This document shows positions 30,400 through 40,862 of a stretch of 64,000 bases of DNA, piece by piece. Source of the stretch: Rhodosorus marinus (taxonomy: Eukaryota; Rhodophyta; Stylonematophyceae; Stylonematales; Stylonemataceae); assembly GCA_029953675.1 (NCBI GenBank), contig JAMWBK010000008.1, positions 2,017,001 through 2,081,000 of the forward strand, given 5' to 3'. The translations under genes and the position numbers were made by a program. A model generated the notes under the pieces. That model searched no databases. It was given only the letters and a program-made list of their open reading frames with translations, and was not told where the DNA came from. How positions within the stretch are numbered: the stretch's first letter is position 1; every line of letters begins with the position of its first letter.

Positions 30400-33300
30400 C
30401 TAATAACTAGGGAGGGAAGCATGCAACCCCAGGCGCCGATGGCGCCCCTCGGAAAGCATGTGGCTGGAATATCGCCAAAGGGAGACACTTAAACACCTCA
30501 AGAGCGCCAAATATTCAGTAGGATGCTCAGCAAAACATTTCCGCAACCACTCTAAACCCGACTTATCGACGTGACCAAAGCTTTCCACAATGAATGGCTG
30601 GAACCGGTGAGAGCGACCCTCAGCGTAAGGCAGACTGGCCATGCTCTCAGCATACCGTCGTTCCTTAACTCTTCGAAGGGCTGAAGCCGCGGCCCCCCGG
30701 CGGCGGGCGGCTGCGGTGAGGTGGGCGCTGGCCACGGGGCAGGTAATCGCAAGGTCCACATATGTTGAGCGTCTGGCAGCAGCGTCGGAGACGAGGAGAT
30801 CGGCTATACAACGGGGCGGTGCAGAGTCCGAGATTGATCTGGGCAGTTCCGACTCAACCTCAACCGTATGCCCTATCCGAGTCAAAATTCGCTGAGGATG
30901 TACTTGAGGCGAGTGTGACGCCTCGTACGGAGACCTCTCAACAGTCCGCAGGAACCCAGGAAGTGGTAGCCACAAGCGTCAATCCGGCTCTCACATCCCT
31001 GACAGAAAGACGGCCGATTAGAGTGCCATGGAGACTGTGGCAAACCGAGATAGATCCGTGCGGCAGAACGGAACTGGAAAGCATCGAGCCGATGACTCAA
31101 TGACGACGGTAGAGTGGTTAACTACAAGTGAGAGAGGTGGCCTCCCATGCCGCGGAGACGAGCGGCAGTGGTAGGCGGCGTGAGAGGAGAATTGAGCATG
31201 ACTGTGTGAGCGGCACTGTGTTGGCCCCAGGTGAGGCTATGTTGAATCACATCAGTGCGGGAGCTCCACAATCGGCTCAAACCCGGGTAGTCTGCCACAG
31301 GTGACCCGGGGCTAGCCTCTCCGTCATCGGCAAGAACTCGGTCGAGGGGACAATCCTCAATCGCTTCAGCTCGTCCCCATAACAGCTCCTTCCAGGAACG
31401 AAAGCGGGACCGATTCGCGTCCGGCACGGCGTTGCACCTCCTGAACGCGTGTTGAAGACCATCATAAATTGTCAAAAGCGGGGGCGGCAGGGTCACTGGA
31501 TCCTCGCTGGTCAAAGCTCGAGACAAGAGGCAGGCACTTCGCATCTGGAAGGTCACCAACGTTCGCCGCGCGGTAGCCCAGGAAGCAACCGCCGCTGGCG
31601 AGCATACCAGCCCACGGTCTGCCACGCCGAATCCCCCTAATCGCAACGGCGCGAATCAAGTCGCTGTCGGGAGCAGCTTCAAGATCGAGGGGCTCATCCA
31701 AGAGCGTTCCCCAGTGTTGCAGGGTCATTTCGTCGGCTTTAGCCGCGATCCACGAGCCCCAAGCTGGAGGCAGGCTGCGCAACCAGTAGTTGAGTCTGGG
31801 ACCGGCACAAAAGCGGGAAAGCAAGCAGGCCGATTGCAGCATGCTGTCGGGTAGGTGCTCAATGGCGTCGGTGAGTTGCTTGTGCCGTGCCAAAACTCGC
31901 TCGCAGGATGCTTGGACAAAGTTGTCAGTCCCCAATCCGACACCGTGGTGTACAAACCCTTCACGTTCGCTGATTAGTCGGAGAATGGGTGGCAGAGAGG
32001 TCAGCGACACGTCCCTCGGGGGGAGAAAGCGACATTTTTCTGTTTCCACAGTCAAACCGACGCGACGTGCAATCGCTTCGATCTCGGTCAGCCCCCTAGC
32101 CAGCGTCTCAGGGGTGCCCAGCAATGTTACGTCATCGTGGTACGCGCAGATTAGAAGATCCGAGACCTCAGTCGAAAGACGTAAAAGTACGATTTGTAGG
32201 GCACAGGCATGAAGAAGAGGTCCGCAAGGGTCGCCTTGTTGGACGCCAGTATGTGCTTGAAAAACAGTGCCCTCCGTTGTCAAATAGGGGAGTCTCTCCT
32301 CTCCGTAAATACCCGATAGAAACGGCCACGCCTCCGGAAACACCCGTCGGAGCACCTCTAGTGCATGCGTCCGCGACACGCTGTTGAATGCGTTCCGGAA
32401 ATCAACCACCAAGACTCCCTACTCCGGCCTACTGGCGCGTTCTAGCTCGATCCCATGGGTGATCAGTTCGCAACCCCCAGAAAATCCCACCCCTACTTGC
32501 AAGGGCGGCATAAAAGCTGTGACGCGCTGGCGAAGGCGCTGGCATAGCCACCTCCCGGCTAACTTCCGTAGGCTCTCCACCATCCCGATCGGCCGGAGAC
32601 GCGGGTGGGCCGGCTGGTCGTCAGGTTTCGTGAGCAAGCAAAGCTGTGCCTGCCGGAGATGTTCCCATTGCGCAGACGCACGCGATACGCCCTGGAACAA
32701 CTTGTTAAGGATCCTCAGAAGCGCGCTCTGGCCAGGCTGGCTCAGGGCCTGCAATAGCTCTGTTCTTAGTCCGGAGGGTCCGGGACAGCGTCCCCGACGC
32801 GAGGTACGAAGCAAATCCTCCAGGTCAGACTCACTGAGCGTCAGATCGATGCGAAACCTGGCCAACTCCGGACGGTTCAAGAATACCTCGAATTCAGGGG
32901 ACAAGTCTACGTCGGACTCAGGGAACAAAGACGACACCGTCTGGGCGAGACTATCATCGTAGGGGAGGACAGGCGCCTGGCCCTCCAAAACCCGCGCCGC
33001 TCGACTTAAATCGCCCACTGCTACCAATTTCTGTACTCGACACTGTGCCATGCCGAGTCGACGGGCGGATGGTGCTGACGACGCCAAATAGCTGCGCTGT
33101 AGTACTTCGAAGTCTCCCTTCAAGAACAGGGCCAGTCGGTCTCGTACTCGCCATCTGCGCTCCGATGTGTGAATGGGGGCCAGAAACAGGCGCGGCATGA
33201 CCCCCAGGAAAACCCAAATGACTGTGTCCCGAATGTTGCGAGCCAGGCTCGTGAAGATGAAATCGAGAATGGTTCCAGCTACTAGAAGGTCTCCACGAGG

Positions 33301-33441
33301 AAGGACGACTGGGGGAATGCCCCCACGGAGGGGAAGCGAGCCTCCTTCCAAAGAAATCCACAGCCGGAGCCAACTCCGAAAACGCGTACGCCAAATGCCC
33401 CAGTCTCCGCCCTCCTTCAGGACATAAAACTGTAGATCCAT
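30400..33441 (-). pseudogene. RLE-1 ORF2 with two stops and two frameshifts
   Basis: It starts at ATG 33441 as in the intact copy. A TAG at 32419-32421 replaces the tryptophan just before motif A (RPEWGVLVVDF in the intact copy). A deletion near 31650 shifts the frame at the QIALPLRLGG segment. A second TAG near 31122 replaces tryptophan in SHLWLTTL. A single-base loss near 30890 shifts the frame in LSEYLTR. All other motifs (QQGDP, YHDDV, CCHC, endonuclease) are still readable, so inactivation is recent. Confidence 0.9.
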
Positions 33442-33472
33442 AGGCTGCGACCTCGCAGCCGTGCCTGGAGCG

Positions 33473-34882
33473 CTAATCGTGCTTCTCCCCCTTAGACCCG
33501 GGGGAGTCGGTCCTCGCTCTCTTACCTCCTATCCGCACCAAAGTGGTGAGCCGCCCACTCCGCGAGGCTCGCGGAACGGATCCCGCGGGCTTCAGCAAAG
33601 TAACCTGGGCGCCCTCCACCGCCATGCCCTCAGTCTGCTCCCCTGCCTCACCACTCTCGCTGGAAGTGGTGCTGGACGCAGAGCCCTCCAAAATCCCCAA
33701 CCGCTGCAGCTCTGTCTTGTAGCGCGAAGTCAGCACAAGTCGCCTCTCCAGATCGAAGAAACTGGAAACCGCCATGCGCAGGTGACGAGGGCCCGACCGG
33801 AACCGCGCCAACAAGATCCTCTCAAGGCGCTGAATCCGTAGCCAATGGATCGCTGCCGCCTTCACGCTGCTCTCATGCTCAGAGAGCCCTGCCGTTTCTC
33901 CCGGAGACAGGAAATTGCCCGAGAAACGGTCAAAATCGAAGTGCAAAACCACCTGCGGGTTGCAGCGCAGCCACCGGGCGCTCTCAGGCCACTGCTCGGT
34001 AGGCTTCGCCAGCAAGGCCTCCAGGTACTTGGCGGCGGTTGCGGAGACCAAAAACAGCACATCGCGGTCCTCATAGTTTGCGAAGAAGAAATCACCCCGG
34101 CTGCACCCCAACGATTCCGCAAAAGTGTCCCGGAAGTCTCGCGTAGACGGAACCTGGCCTCGTGTAGTCTGGGGCCGGACATTTCGCACCCACAGAAATT
34201 GGAGAGTGGTCTCCACAGGTCCATCCTGAGGCTCGCGAGATGGTAGGAAACGGAGCATGGCCGCCGTACGTGTGGCAGTGGTGCCCTTCCGCAAGACTGA
34301 TGCGTACGAAGCGCCCCCCTTGCGGCCACCACGTGCCCCCGCAGTAGCCGGGAGCTGGTGACCACCTGAGGGCTGGTCCAAGATAGGGAAGTCCACAGCT
34401 GCAGTTTCCTCCACACCGGTTGCCGCACAGTCACCACCACCATTGCCTCGAGTCCCCGAGCGCTGAAGCGCGTTTTGGCCCGGCCTGCCGCTCCCCAACG
34501 TCGTACTTTCCCGCGCAGAAGCAACAGCCCTCGCCTGTCCCGGGACAGGTTCATGTTGATTGACCTGATGTTGACTGCCTTCAGCCAACGCTGCCATTCT
34601 GGTGCAATTCAAATTCTCGTCCGAATTTGAATTTGACCTGGCCAGCAATCCCGATTCCAGCCCACCTAGCTTCTGGGTGAGCTGAGGGAGCACTCCACGA
34701 TCACTCGCAGCCGTGATCAGGCTGGTGACAGCGGAGATAAGTGCACGCGCCTGGGTGCCAGAAGCGCCTTCCAAGTCAACCTCGGAAGAAAACGTGCCGC
34801 AGCTGAGGCGAACACGGAGTCCCCCACCTGGCAGTGCCTCCTTGGGAGGAGGCTCCGTCGAGCGCGGAGATATCCCTACCAT
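33473..34882 (-). CDS. RLE-1 ORF1 protein, intact
   Basis: A 469-residue frame from the first in-frame ATG (MVGISPRS, 34882) to the TAG at 33473. The frame is open for about 230 more bases upstream but without ATG. The product has an N-terminal part with a short helical segment (RALISAVTSLITAA to LTQKLGGLESGLLA), a variable Gly/Ser-rich middle, a conserved core (TTLQFLWVRNVRPQTTRGQV to HFDFDRFSGNF) and a basic tail (GGKRARTDSPGSKGEKHD) that could bind RNA or direct nuclear entry. I see no CCHC knuckle and no known ORF1 domain. Its likely role is to coat element RNA, inferred from position only. Confidence 0.8.
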   Translation of the reverse strand: MVGISPRSTEPPPKEALPGGGLRVRLSCGTFSSEVDLEGASGTQARALISAVTSLITAASDRGVLPQLTQKLGGLESGLLARSNSNSDENLNCTRMAALAEGSQHQVNQHEPVPGQARAVASARESTTLGSGRPGQNALQRSGTRGNGGGDCAATGVEETAAVDFPILDQPSGGHQLPATAGARGGRKGGASYASVLRKGTTATRTAAMLRFLPSREPQDGPVETTLQFLWVRNVRPQTTRGQVPSTRDFRDTFAESLGCSRGDFFFANYEDRDVLFLVSATAAKYLEALLAKPTEQWPESARWLRCNPQVVLHFDFDRFSGNFLSPGETAGLSEHESSVKAAAIHWLRIQRLERILLARFRSGPRHLRMAVSSFFDLERRLVLTSRYKTELQRLGILEGSASSTTSSESGEAGEQTEGMAVEGAQVTLLKPAGSVPRASRSGRLTTLVRIGGKRARTDSPGSKGEKHD

Positions 34883-35194
34883 CCTGAGGGAATGCGCAAA
34901 GGAAACGTTGCACCACCAATATGAAACCGCACCGAGAGAATAATCGACCAAACCCAACCCAAATAGGAAAGGCCCCGCAACACACCCACCCGGAAGACAG
35001 AAGTAGTTGCAAATGCAAACGACGCACCGCGGAAAATCGAGGGGAAGGCGTACCAGAGGAAGCGCTTCCCGTAAACGAACACGCTCGCGACCGAAAAAGA
35101 AACAAAACCCCAATCCTCAGCCAGACCACAGCTATCTGAGCACGAGACCAGTGTGTCTTGTCTTGGAGTATCCCTCACTAGTATGCCGGTGAGT

Positions 35195-36045
35195 TTGGCT
35201 TATATAGGATATTCTAGCAGCATGCTTGCCGAGGCGCGCCATCGGCGCCTGGGTTTTCAAATGCATATTGGTCTCCCTGCACTGTCCGAAGATACCCGTC
35301 TATCAAACTAGGCGATAAATCTCTTCCCTCTCATCAAGCTTCCCTTCCTAGTTCTTAGTTCCTTTTCACGCCTTGCGTAGCGCCTCAGTAAAGCACAGTT
35401 AAGGCTAACGCTTGTGGCTGCCACTTCTTGGGTTCAATGAGGACTGTTGTGAGGTCTCCGCACGAGGCGTAACACTCGTCTTGGCGCTTTTACGGCCTTT
35501 GAGTGTCGCCCTGTGGCGACATTCTAGCAGCATGCTTGCCGAGGCGCGCCATCGGCGCCTGGGTTTGCACGCTTCCCTCCCCAGTTCTTAGTTCCTTTTC
35601 ACGCCTTGCGTAGCGTTTCAGGCTAGGCTAGTGCCCTTGCGATTACCTGCCCCGTGGCCAGCGCCCACCTCACCGCAGCCGCCCGCCGCCGGGGGGCCGC
35701 GGCTTCAGCCCTTCGAAGAGTTAAGGAACGACGGTATGCTGAGAGCATGGCCAGTCTGCCTTGCGCTGAGGGTCGCTCTCACCGGTTCCAGCCATTCATT
35801 GTGGAAAGCTTTGGTCACGAGGATAATTCGGGTTTAGAGTGGTTGCGGAAATGTTTTGCTGAGCATCTTACTGAATATTTGGCGCTCGTGAGGCGTTTAA
35901 GTGTCTCCCTTTGGCGATATTCCAGCGACATGCTTTCCGAGGCGCGCCTTCGGCGCCTGGGGTTGCATGCTTCCCTCCCTAGTTATTAGTTCATCTTCAC
36001 GCCTTGCGTAGCGCTTCAGGCTATGCTAGTAAAGTCCAGTAAACG
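35195..36045 (+). mobile_element. Cluster of RLE-1 3'-end fragments
   Basis: Pieces in order are: about 35205-35255 (ATATTCTAGCAGC to CGCCTGGGTTT), 35335-35400 (3' UTR and a tail unit), 35400-35632 (finger codons joined to a 3' terminus), and 35632-36045 (endonuclease C-terminal part, 111-codon frame from 35654, stop 35987-35989, 3' UTR, short tail). Several fragments end in tail units and the next one starts at once. Confidence 0.75.
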
Positions 36046-36335
36046 CGAACGCTGGCCACCGAGTGAGTCAAGAAGTCCTAGTCTGGGGTGGTTGTTGTCG
36101 AGGATTGGGGTTTTGTTTCTTTTTCGGTAGCGAGCGTGTTCGTTTACGGGAAGCGCTTCCTCTGGTACGCCTTCCCCTCGATTTTCCGCGGTGCGTCGTT
36201 TGCATTTGCAACTACTTCTGTCTTCCGGGTGGGTGTGTTGCGGGGCCTTTCCTATTTGGGTTGGGTTTGGTCGATTATTCTCTCGGTGCGGTTTCATATT
36301 GGTGGTGCAACGTTTCCTTTGCGCATTCCCTCAGG

Positions 36336-37745
36336 ATGGTAGGGATATCTCCGCGCTCGACGGAGCCTCCTCCCAAGGAGGCACTGCCAGGTGGGGGACT
36401 CCGTGTTCGCCTCAGCTGCGGCACGTTTTCTTCCGAGGTTGACTTGGAAGGCGCTTCTGGCACCCAGGCGCGTGCACTTATCTCCGCTGTCACCAGCCTG
36501 ATCACGGCTGCGAGTGATCGTGGAGTGCTCCCTCAGCTCACCCAGAAGCTAGGTGGGCTGGAATCGGGATTGCTGGCCAGGTCAAATTCAAGTTCGGACG
36601 AGAATTTGAATTGCCCCAGAGTGGCAGCGTTGGCTGAAGGCAGTCAACATCAGGTCAATCAACATGAACCTGTCCCGGGACAGGCGAGGGCTGTTGCTTC
36701 TGCGCGGGACAGTACGACGTTGGGGAGCGGCAGGCCGGGCCAAAACGCGCTTCAGCGCTCGGGGACTCGAGGCAATGGTGGTGGTGACTGTGCGGCAACC
36801 GGTGTGGAGGAGACTGCAGCTGTGGACTTCCCTCTCTTGGACCAGCCCTCAGGTGGTCACCAGCTCCCAGCTACTTCGGGGGCACGTGGTGGCCGCAAGG
36901 GGGGCGCTTCGTACGCATCAGTCTTGCGGAAGGGCACCACTGCCACACGTACGGCGGCTATGCTCCGTTTCATACCATCTCGCGAGCCTCAGGATGGACC
37001 TGTGGAGACCACTCTCCAATTTCTGTGGGTGCGAAATGTCCGGCCCCAGACTACACGAGGACAGGTTCCGTCTATGCGAGACTTCCGGGACACTTTTACG
37101 GAATCGTTAGGGTGCAGCCGGGGTGATTTCTTCTTCGCAAACTATGAGGACCGCGATGTGCTGTTTTTGGTCTCCGCAACCGCCGCCAAGTACCTGGAGG
37201 CCTTGCTGGCGAAGCCTACCGAGCAGTGGCCTGAGAGCGCCCGGTGGCTGCGCTGCAACCCGCAGGTGGTTTTGCACTTCGATTTTGACCGTTTCTCGGG
37301 CAATTTCCTGTCTCCGGGAGAAACGGCAGGGCTCTCTGAGCATGAGAGCAGCGTGAAGGCGGCAGCGATCCATTGGCTACGGATTCAGCGCCTTGAGAGG
37401 ATCTTGTTGGAGCGGTTCCGGTCGGGCCCTCGTCACCTGCGCATGGCGGTTTCCAGTTTCTTCGATCTGGAGAGGCGACTTGTGCTGACTTCGCGCTACA
37501 AGACAGAGCTGCAGCGGGCGGGGATTTTGGAGGGCTCTGCTTCCAGCACTACTTCCAGCGAGAGTGGTGAGGCAGGGGAGCAGACTGAGGGCATGGCGGT
37601 GGAGGACGCCCAGGTTACTTTGCTGAAGCCCGCGGGATCCGTTCCGCGAGCCTCGCGGAGTGGGCGGCTCACCACTTTGGTGCGGATAGGAGGTAAGAGA
37701 GCGAGGACCGACTCCCCCGGGTCTAAGGGGGAGAAGCACGATTAG
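36336..37745 (+). CDS. RLE-1 ORF1 protein
   Basis: A 469-residue protein starting at the first in-frame ATG. The open frame extends upstream to 36063 without ATG, and the same extension is open in the other two long copies. Layout as in the copy at 33473: helical N-terminal segment, Gly/Ser-rich middle with GARGGRKGGASYASVLRKG, conserved core of ~150 residues, acidic SSTTSSESGEAGEQTEG stretch and a basic C terminus. It ends 31 bp before the ORF2 start. No known domain is recognised. A nucleic-acid-binding role is inferred from position and charge. Confidence 0.85.
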   Translation: MVGISPRSTEPPPKEALPGGGLRVRLSCGTFSSEVDLEGASGTQARALISAVTSLITAASDRGVLPQLTQKLGGLESGLLARSNSSSDENLNCPRVAALAEGSQHQVNQHEPVPGQARAVASARDSTTLGSGRPGQNALQRSGTRGNGGGDCAATGVEETAAVDFPLLDQPSGGHQLPATSGARGGRKGGASYASVLRKGTTATRTAAMLRFIPSREPQDGPVETTLQFLWVRNVRPQTTRGQVPSMRDFRDTFTESLGCSRGDFFFANYEDRDVLFLVSATAAKYLEALLAKPTEQWPESARWLRCNPQVVLHFDFDRFSGNFLSPGETAGLSEHESSVKAAAIHWLRIQRLERILLERFRSGPRHLRMAVSSFFDLERRLVLTSRYKTELQRAGILEGSASSTTSSESGEAGEQTEGMAVEDAQVTLLKPAGSVPRASRSGRLTTLVRIGGKRARTDSPGSKGEKHD

Positions 37746-37775
37746 CGCTCCAGGCACGGCTGCGAGGTCGCAGCC
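37712..37775 (+). promoter_or_regulatory. Twin hairpins at the ORF1/ORF2 junction
   Basis: Hairpin 1 (37712-37733) pairs CTCCCCC with GGGGGAG around an 8-base loop, just before the ORF1 stop. Hairpin 2 (37758-37775) is GGCTGCGA-GG-TCGCAGCC, an 8 bp perfect stem with a 2-base loop that ends one base before the ORF2 ATG. Hairpin 2 is unchanged in all six junctions seen (23610, 26048, 27269, 33443, 37758, 57453), although the bases between it and ORF1 differ between subfamilies. It probably serves ORF2 translation, for example reinitiation, which is inference. Confidence 0.75.
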
Positions 37776-37776
37776 T

Positions 37777-40700
37777 ATGGATCTACAGTTTTATGTCCTG
37801 AAGGAGGGCGGAGACTGGGGCATTTGGCGTACGCGTTTTCGGAGTTGGCTCCGGCGGTGGATTTCTTTGGAAGGAGGCTCGCTTCCCCTCCGTGGGGGCA
37901 TTCCCCCAGTCGTCCTTCCTCGTGGAGACCTTCTAGTAGCTGGAACCATTCTCGATTTCATCTTCACGAGCCTGGCTCGCAACATTCGGGACACAGTCAT
38001 TTGGGTTTTCCTGGGGGTCATGCCGCGCCTGTTTCTGGCCCCCATTCACACATCGGAGCGCAGATGGCGAGTACGAGACCGACTGGCCCTGTTCTTGAAG
38101 GGAGACTTCGAAGTACTACAGCGCAGCTATTTGGCGTCGTCAGCACCATCCGCCCGTCGACTCGGCATGGCACAGTGTCGAGTACAGAAATTGGTAGCAG
38201 TGGGCGATTTAAGTCGAGCGGCGCGGGTTTTGGAGGGCCAGGCGCCTGTCCTCCCCTACGATGATAGTCTCGCCCAGACGGTGTCGTCTTTGTTCCCTGA
38301 GTCCGACGTGGATTTGGCCCCTGAATTCGAGGTATTCTTGGACCGTCCGGAGTTGGCCAGGTTTCGCATCGATTTGACGCTCAGTGAGTCTGACCTGGAG
38401 GATTTGCTTCGTACCTCGCGTCAGGGACGCTGTCCCGGACCCTCCGGACTAAGAACAGAGCTATTGCAGGCCCTGAGCCAGCCTGGCAAGAGCGCGCTTC
38501 TGAGGATCCTTAACAAGTTGTTCCAGGGCGTATCGCGTGCGTCTGCGCCATGGGAACATCTCCGGCAGGCACAGCTTTGCTTGCTCACGAAACCTGACCA
38601 CCAGCCGGCCCACCCGCGTCTCCGGCCAATCGGGATGGTGGAGAGCCTACGCAAGTTAGCCGGGAGGTGGCTATGCCAGCGCCTTCGCCAGCGCGTCACA
38701 GCTTTTATGCCGCCCTTGCAAGTAGGGGTGGGATTTTCTGGGGGTTGCGAACTGATCACCCATGGGATCGAGCTAGAACGCGCCAGTAGGCCGGAGTGGG
38801 GAGTCTTGGTGGTTGATTTCCAGAACGCATTCAACAGCGTGTCGCGGACGCATGCGCTAGAGGTGCTCCGACGGGTGTTTCCGGAGGCGTGGCCGTTTCT
38901 ATCGGGTATTTACGGAGGGGAGAGCCTCCCCTACTTGACAACGGAGGGCACTGTTTTTCAAGCACATACTGGCGTCCAACAAGGCGACCCTTGCGGACCT
39001 CTTCTTCATGCCTGTGCCCTACAGCTCGTACTTTTACGTCTTTCGACTGAGGTCTCGGATCTTCGAATCTGCGCGTACCACGATGACGTAACATTTCTGG
39101 GCACCCCTGACACCCTGGCTAGGGGACTGACCGCGATCGAAGCGATTGCACGTCGCGTCGGTTTGACTGTGGAAACAGAAAAATGTCGCTTTCTCCCCCC
39201 GAGGGACGTGTCGCTGACCTCTCTGCCACCCACTCTGCGACTAATCAGCGAACGTGAAGGGTTCGAACACCACGGCGTCGGATTGGGGACTGACAACTTT
39301 GTCCAAGCATCCTGCGAGCGAGTTTTGGCACGGCACAAGCAACTCACCGACCCAATTGAGCACCTACCCGACAGCATGCTGCAATCGGCCTGCTTGCTTT
39401 CCCGCTTTTGTGCCGGTCCCAGACTCAACTACTGGTTGCGCAGCCTGCCTCCAGCTTGGGGCTCGGGGATCGCGGCTAAAGCCGACGAAATGACGCTGCA
39501 ACACTGGGGAACGCTCTTGGATGAGCCCCTCGATCTTGAAGCTGCTCCCGACAGGGACTTTGTTCGTGCACAGATCGCTCTACCGTTGCGATTAAGGGGA
39601 TTCGGCGTCGCAGACCGTGGGCTGGTATGCTCGCCAGCGGCGGTTGCTTCCTGGGCTACCGCGCTGCGAACGTTGGTGACCTTCCAGATGCGAAGTGCCT
39701 GCCTCTTGGCTCGAGCTTTGACCAACGAGGATCCAGTGACCCTGCCGCCCCCGCTTTTGACAATTTATGATGGTCTTCAACACGCGTTCAGGAGGTGCAA
39801 CGCCGTGCCGGACGCAAATCGGTCCCGCTTTCGTTCCTGGAGGGAGCTGTTATGGGGACGAGCTGAAGCGATTGAGGATTGTCCCCTCGACCGAGTTCTT
39901 ACCGATGACGGAGAGGCTAGCCCCGGGTCACCTGTTGCAGACTACCCGGGTTTGAGCCGATTGTGGAGCTCCCGCACTGATGTGATTCAACATAGCCTCA
40001 CCTGGGGCCAACACAGTGCCGCTCACACAGTCATGCTCAATTCTCCTCTCACGCCGCCTACCACTGCCGCTCGTCTCCGCGGCATGGGAGGCCACCTCTC
40101 GCACTTGTGGTTAACCACTCTACCGTCGTCATTGAGTCATCGTCTCGATGCTTTCCAGTTCCGTTCTGCCGCACGGATCTATCTCGGTTTGCCACAGGCT
40201 CCGTGGCACTCTAATCGGCCGTCTTTCTGTCAGGGATGTGAGAGCCGGATTGACGCTTTTGGCTACCACTTCCTGGGTTCCTGCGGACTGTTGCGAGGTC
40301 TCCGTACGAGGCGTCACACTCGCCTCAAGTACATCCTCAGCGAATATTTGACTCGGATAGGGCATACGGTTGAGGTTGAGTCGGAACTGCCCAGATCAAT
40401 CTCGGACTCTGCACCGCCCCGTTGTATAGCCGATCTCCTCGTCTCCGACGCTGCTGCCAGACGCTCAACATATGTGGACCTTGCGATTACCTGCCCCGTG
40501 GCCAGCGCCCACCTCACCGCAGCCGCCCGCCGCCGGGGGGCCGCGGCTTCAGCCCTTCGAAGAGTTAAGGAACGACGGTATGCTGAGAGCATGGCCAGTC
40601 TGCCTTGCGCTGAGGGTCGCTCTCACCGGTTCCAGCCATTCATTGTGGAAAGCTTTGGTCACGTGGATAAGTCGGGTTTAGAGTGGTTGCGGAAACGTTT

Positions 40701-40833
40701 TGCTGAGCATCCTACTGAATATTTGGCGCTCTTGAGGCGTTTAAGTGTCTCCCTTTGGCGATATTCCAGCGACATGCTTTCCGAGGCGCGCCATCGGCGC
40801 CTGGGGTTGCATGCTTCCCTCCCTAGTTATTAA
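37777..40833 (+). CDS. RLE-1 ORF2: reverse transcriptase and restriction-like endonuclease
   Basis: An intact 1018-residue polyprotein that would copy element RNA at a nicked target. It has an N-terminal region of ~220 residues, then PGPSGLRTELL, then the RT fingers (RPIGMVESLRKL). RT motif A is VDFQNAFN with catalytic D347, motif B is GVQQGDPCGPLLHAC, and motif C is YHDD at 434-437 (usually F/YADD). The thumb contains LPLRLRGFGVAD. The CCHC finger has C818, C821, H831 and C836. The endonuclease has D886 and D901 (IADLLVSD to YVDLAI, 14 residues apart) and the downstream RRVKERRY. A 15-base net change relative to the copy at 57472 (RLGMAQCRVQ here) keeps the frame. The start directly follows the conserved hairpin. 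Confidence 0.92.
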   Translation: MDLQFYVLKEGGDWGIWRTRFRSWLRRWISLEGGSLPLRGGIPPVVLPRGDLLVAGTILDFIFTSLARNIRDTVIWVFLGVMPRLFLAPIHTSERRWRVRDRLALFLKGDFEVLQRSYLASSAPSARRLGMAQCRVQKLVAVGDLSRAARVLEGQAPVLPYDDSLAQTVSSLFPESDVDLAPEFEVFLDRPELARFRIDLTLSESDLEDLLRTSRQGRCPGPSGLRTELLQALSQPGKSALLRILNKLFQGVSRASAPWEHLRQAQLCLLTKPDHQPAHPRLRPIGMVESLRKLAGRWLCQRLRQRVTAFMPPLQVGVGFSGGCELITHGIELERASRPEWGVLVVDFQNAFNSVSRTHALEVLRRVFPEAWPFLSGIYGGESLPYLTTEGTVFQAHTGVQQGDPCGPLLHACALQLVLLRLSTEVSDLRICAYHDDVTFLGTPDTLARGLTAIEAIARRVGLTVETEKCRFLPPRDVSLTSLPPTLRLISEREGFEHHGVGLGTDNFVQASCERVLARHKQLTDPIEHLPDSMLQSACLLSRFCAGPRLNYWLRSLPPAWGSGIAAKADEMTLQHWGTLLDEPLDLEAAPDRDFVRAQIALPLRLRGFGVADRGLVCSPAAVASWATALRTLVTFQMRSACLLARALTNEDPVTLPPPLLTIYDGLQHAFRRCNAVPDANRSRFRSWRELLWGRAEAIEDCPLDRVLTDDGEASPGSPVADYPGLSRLWSSRTDVIQHSLTWGQHSAAHTVMLNSPLTPPTTAARLRGMGGHLSHLWLTTLPSSLSHRLDAFQFRSAARIYLGLPQAPWHSNRPSFCQGCESRIDAFGYHFLGSCGLLRGLRTRRHTRLKYILSEYLTRIGHTVEVESELPRSISDSAPPRCIADLLVSDAAARRSTYVDLAITCPVASAHLTAAARRRGAAASALRRVKERRYAESMASLPCAEGRSHRFQPFIVESFGHVDKSGLEWLRKRFAEHPTEYLALLRRLSVSLWRYSSDMLSEARHRRLGLHASLPSY

Positions 40834-40862
40834 TTCATCTTCACGCCTTGCGTAGCGCTTCA

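Larger units (their letters stand above)
30339..35130 (-). mobile_element. Full-length RLE-1 copy, ORF2 inactivated
   Basis: Inverted element with all parts: 5' region near 35110-35130, ORF1 (33473-34882), hairpins (33443-33460 and the one before the ORF1 stop), ORF2 (30400-33441), 3' UTR and a very short tail at 30339-30365. It lies next to the copy at 36081 in divergent orientation. Confidence 0.85.

Noticed and set aside
33461-34246. Long open frames antisense to RLE-1 ORF1 (also at 37377-37757 and 57072-57452)
   Set aside because: They recur in every copy because they mirror the sense frame in GC-rich sequence. They have low-complexity content and no start or motif of their own.
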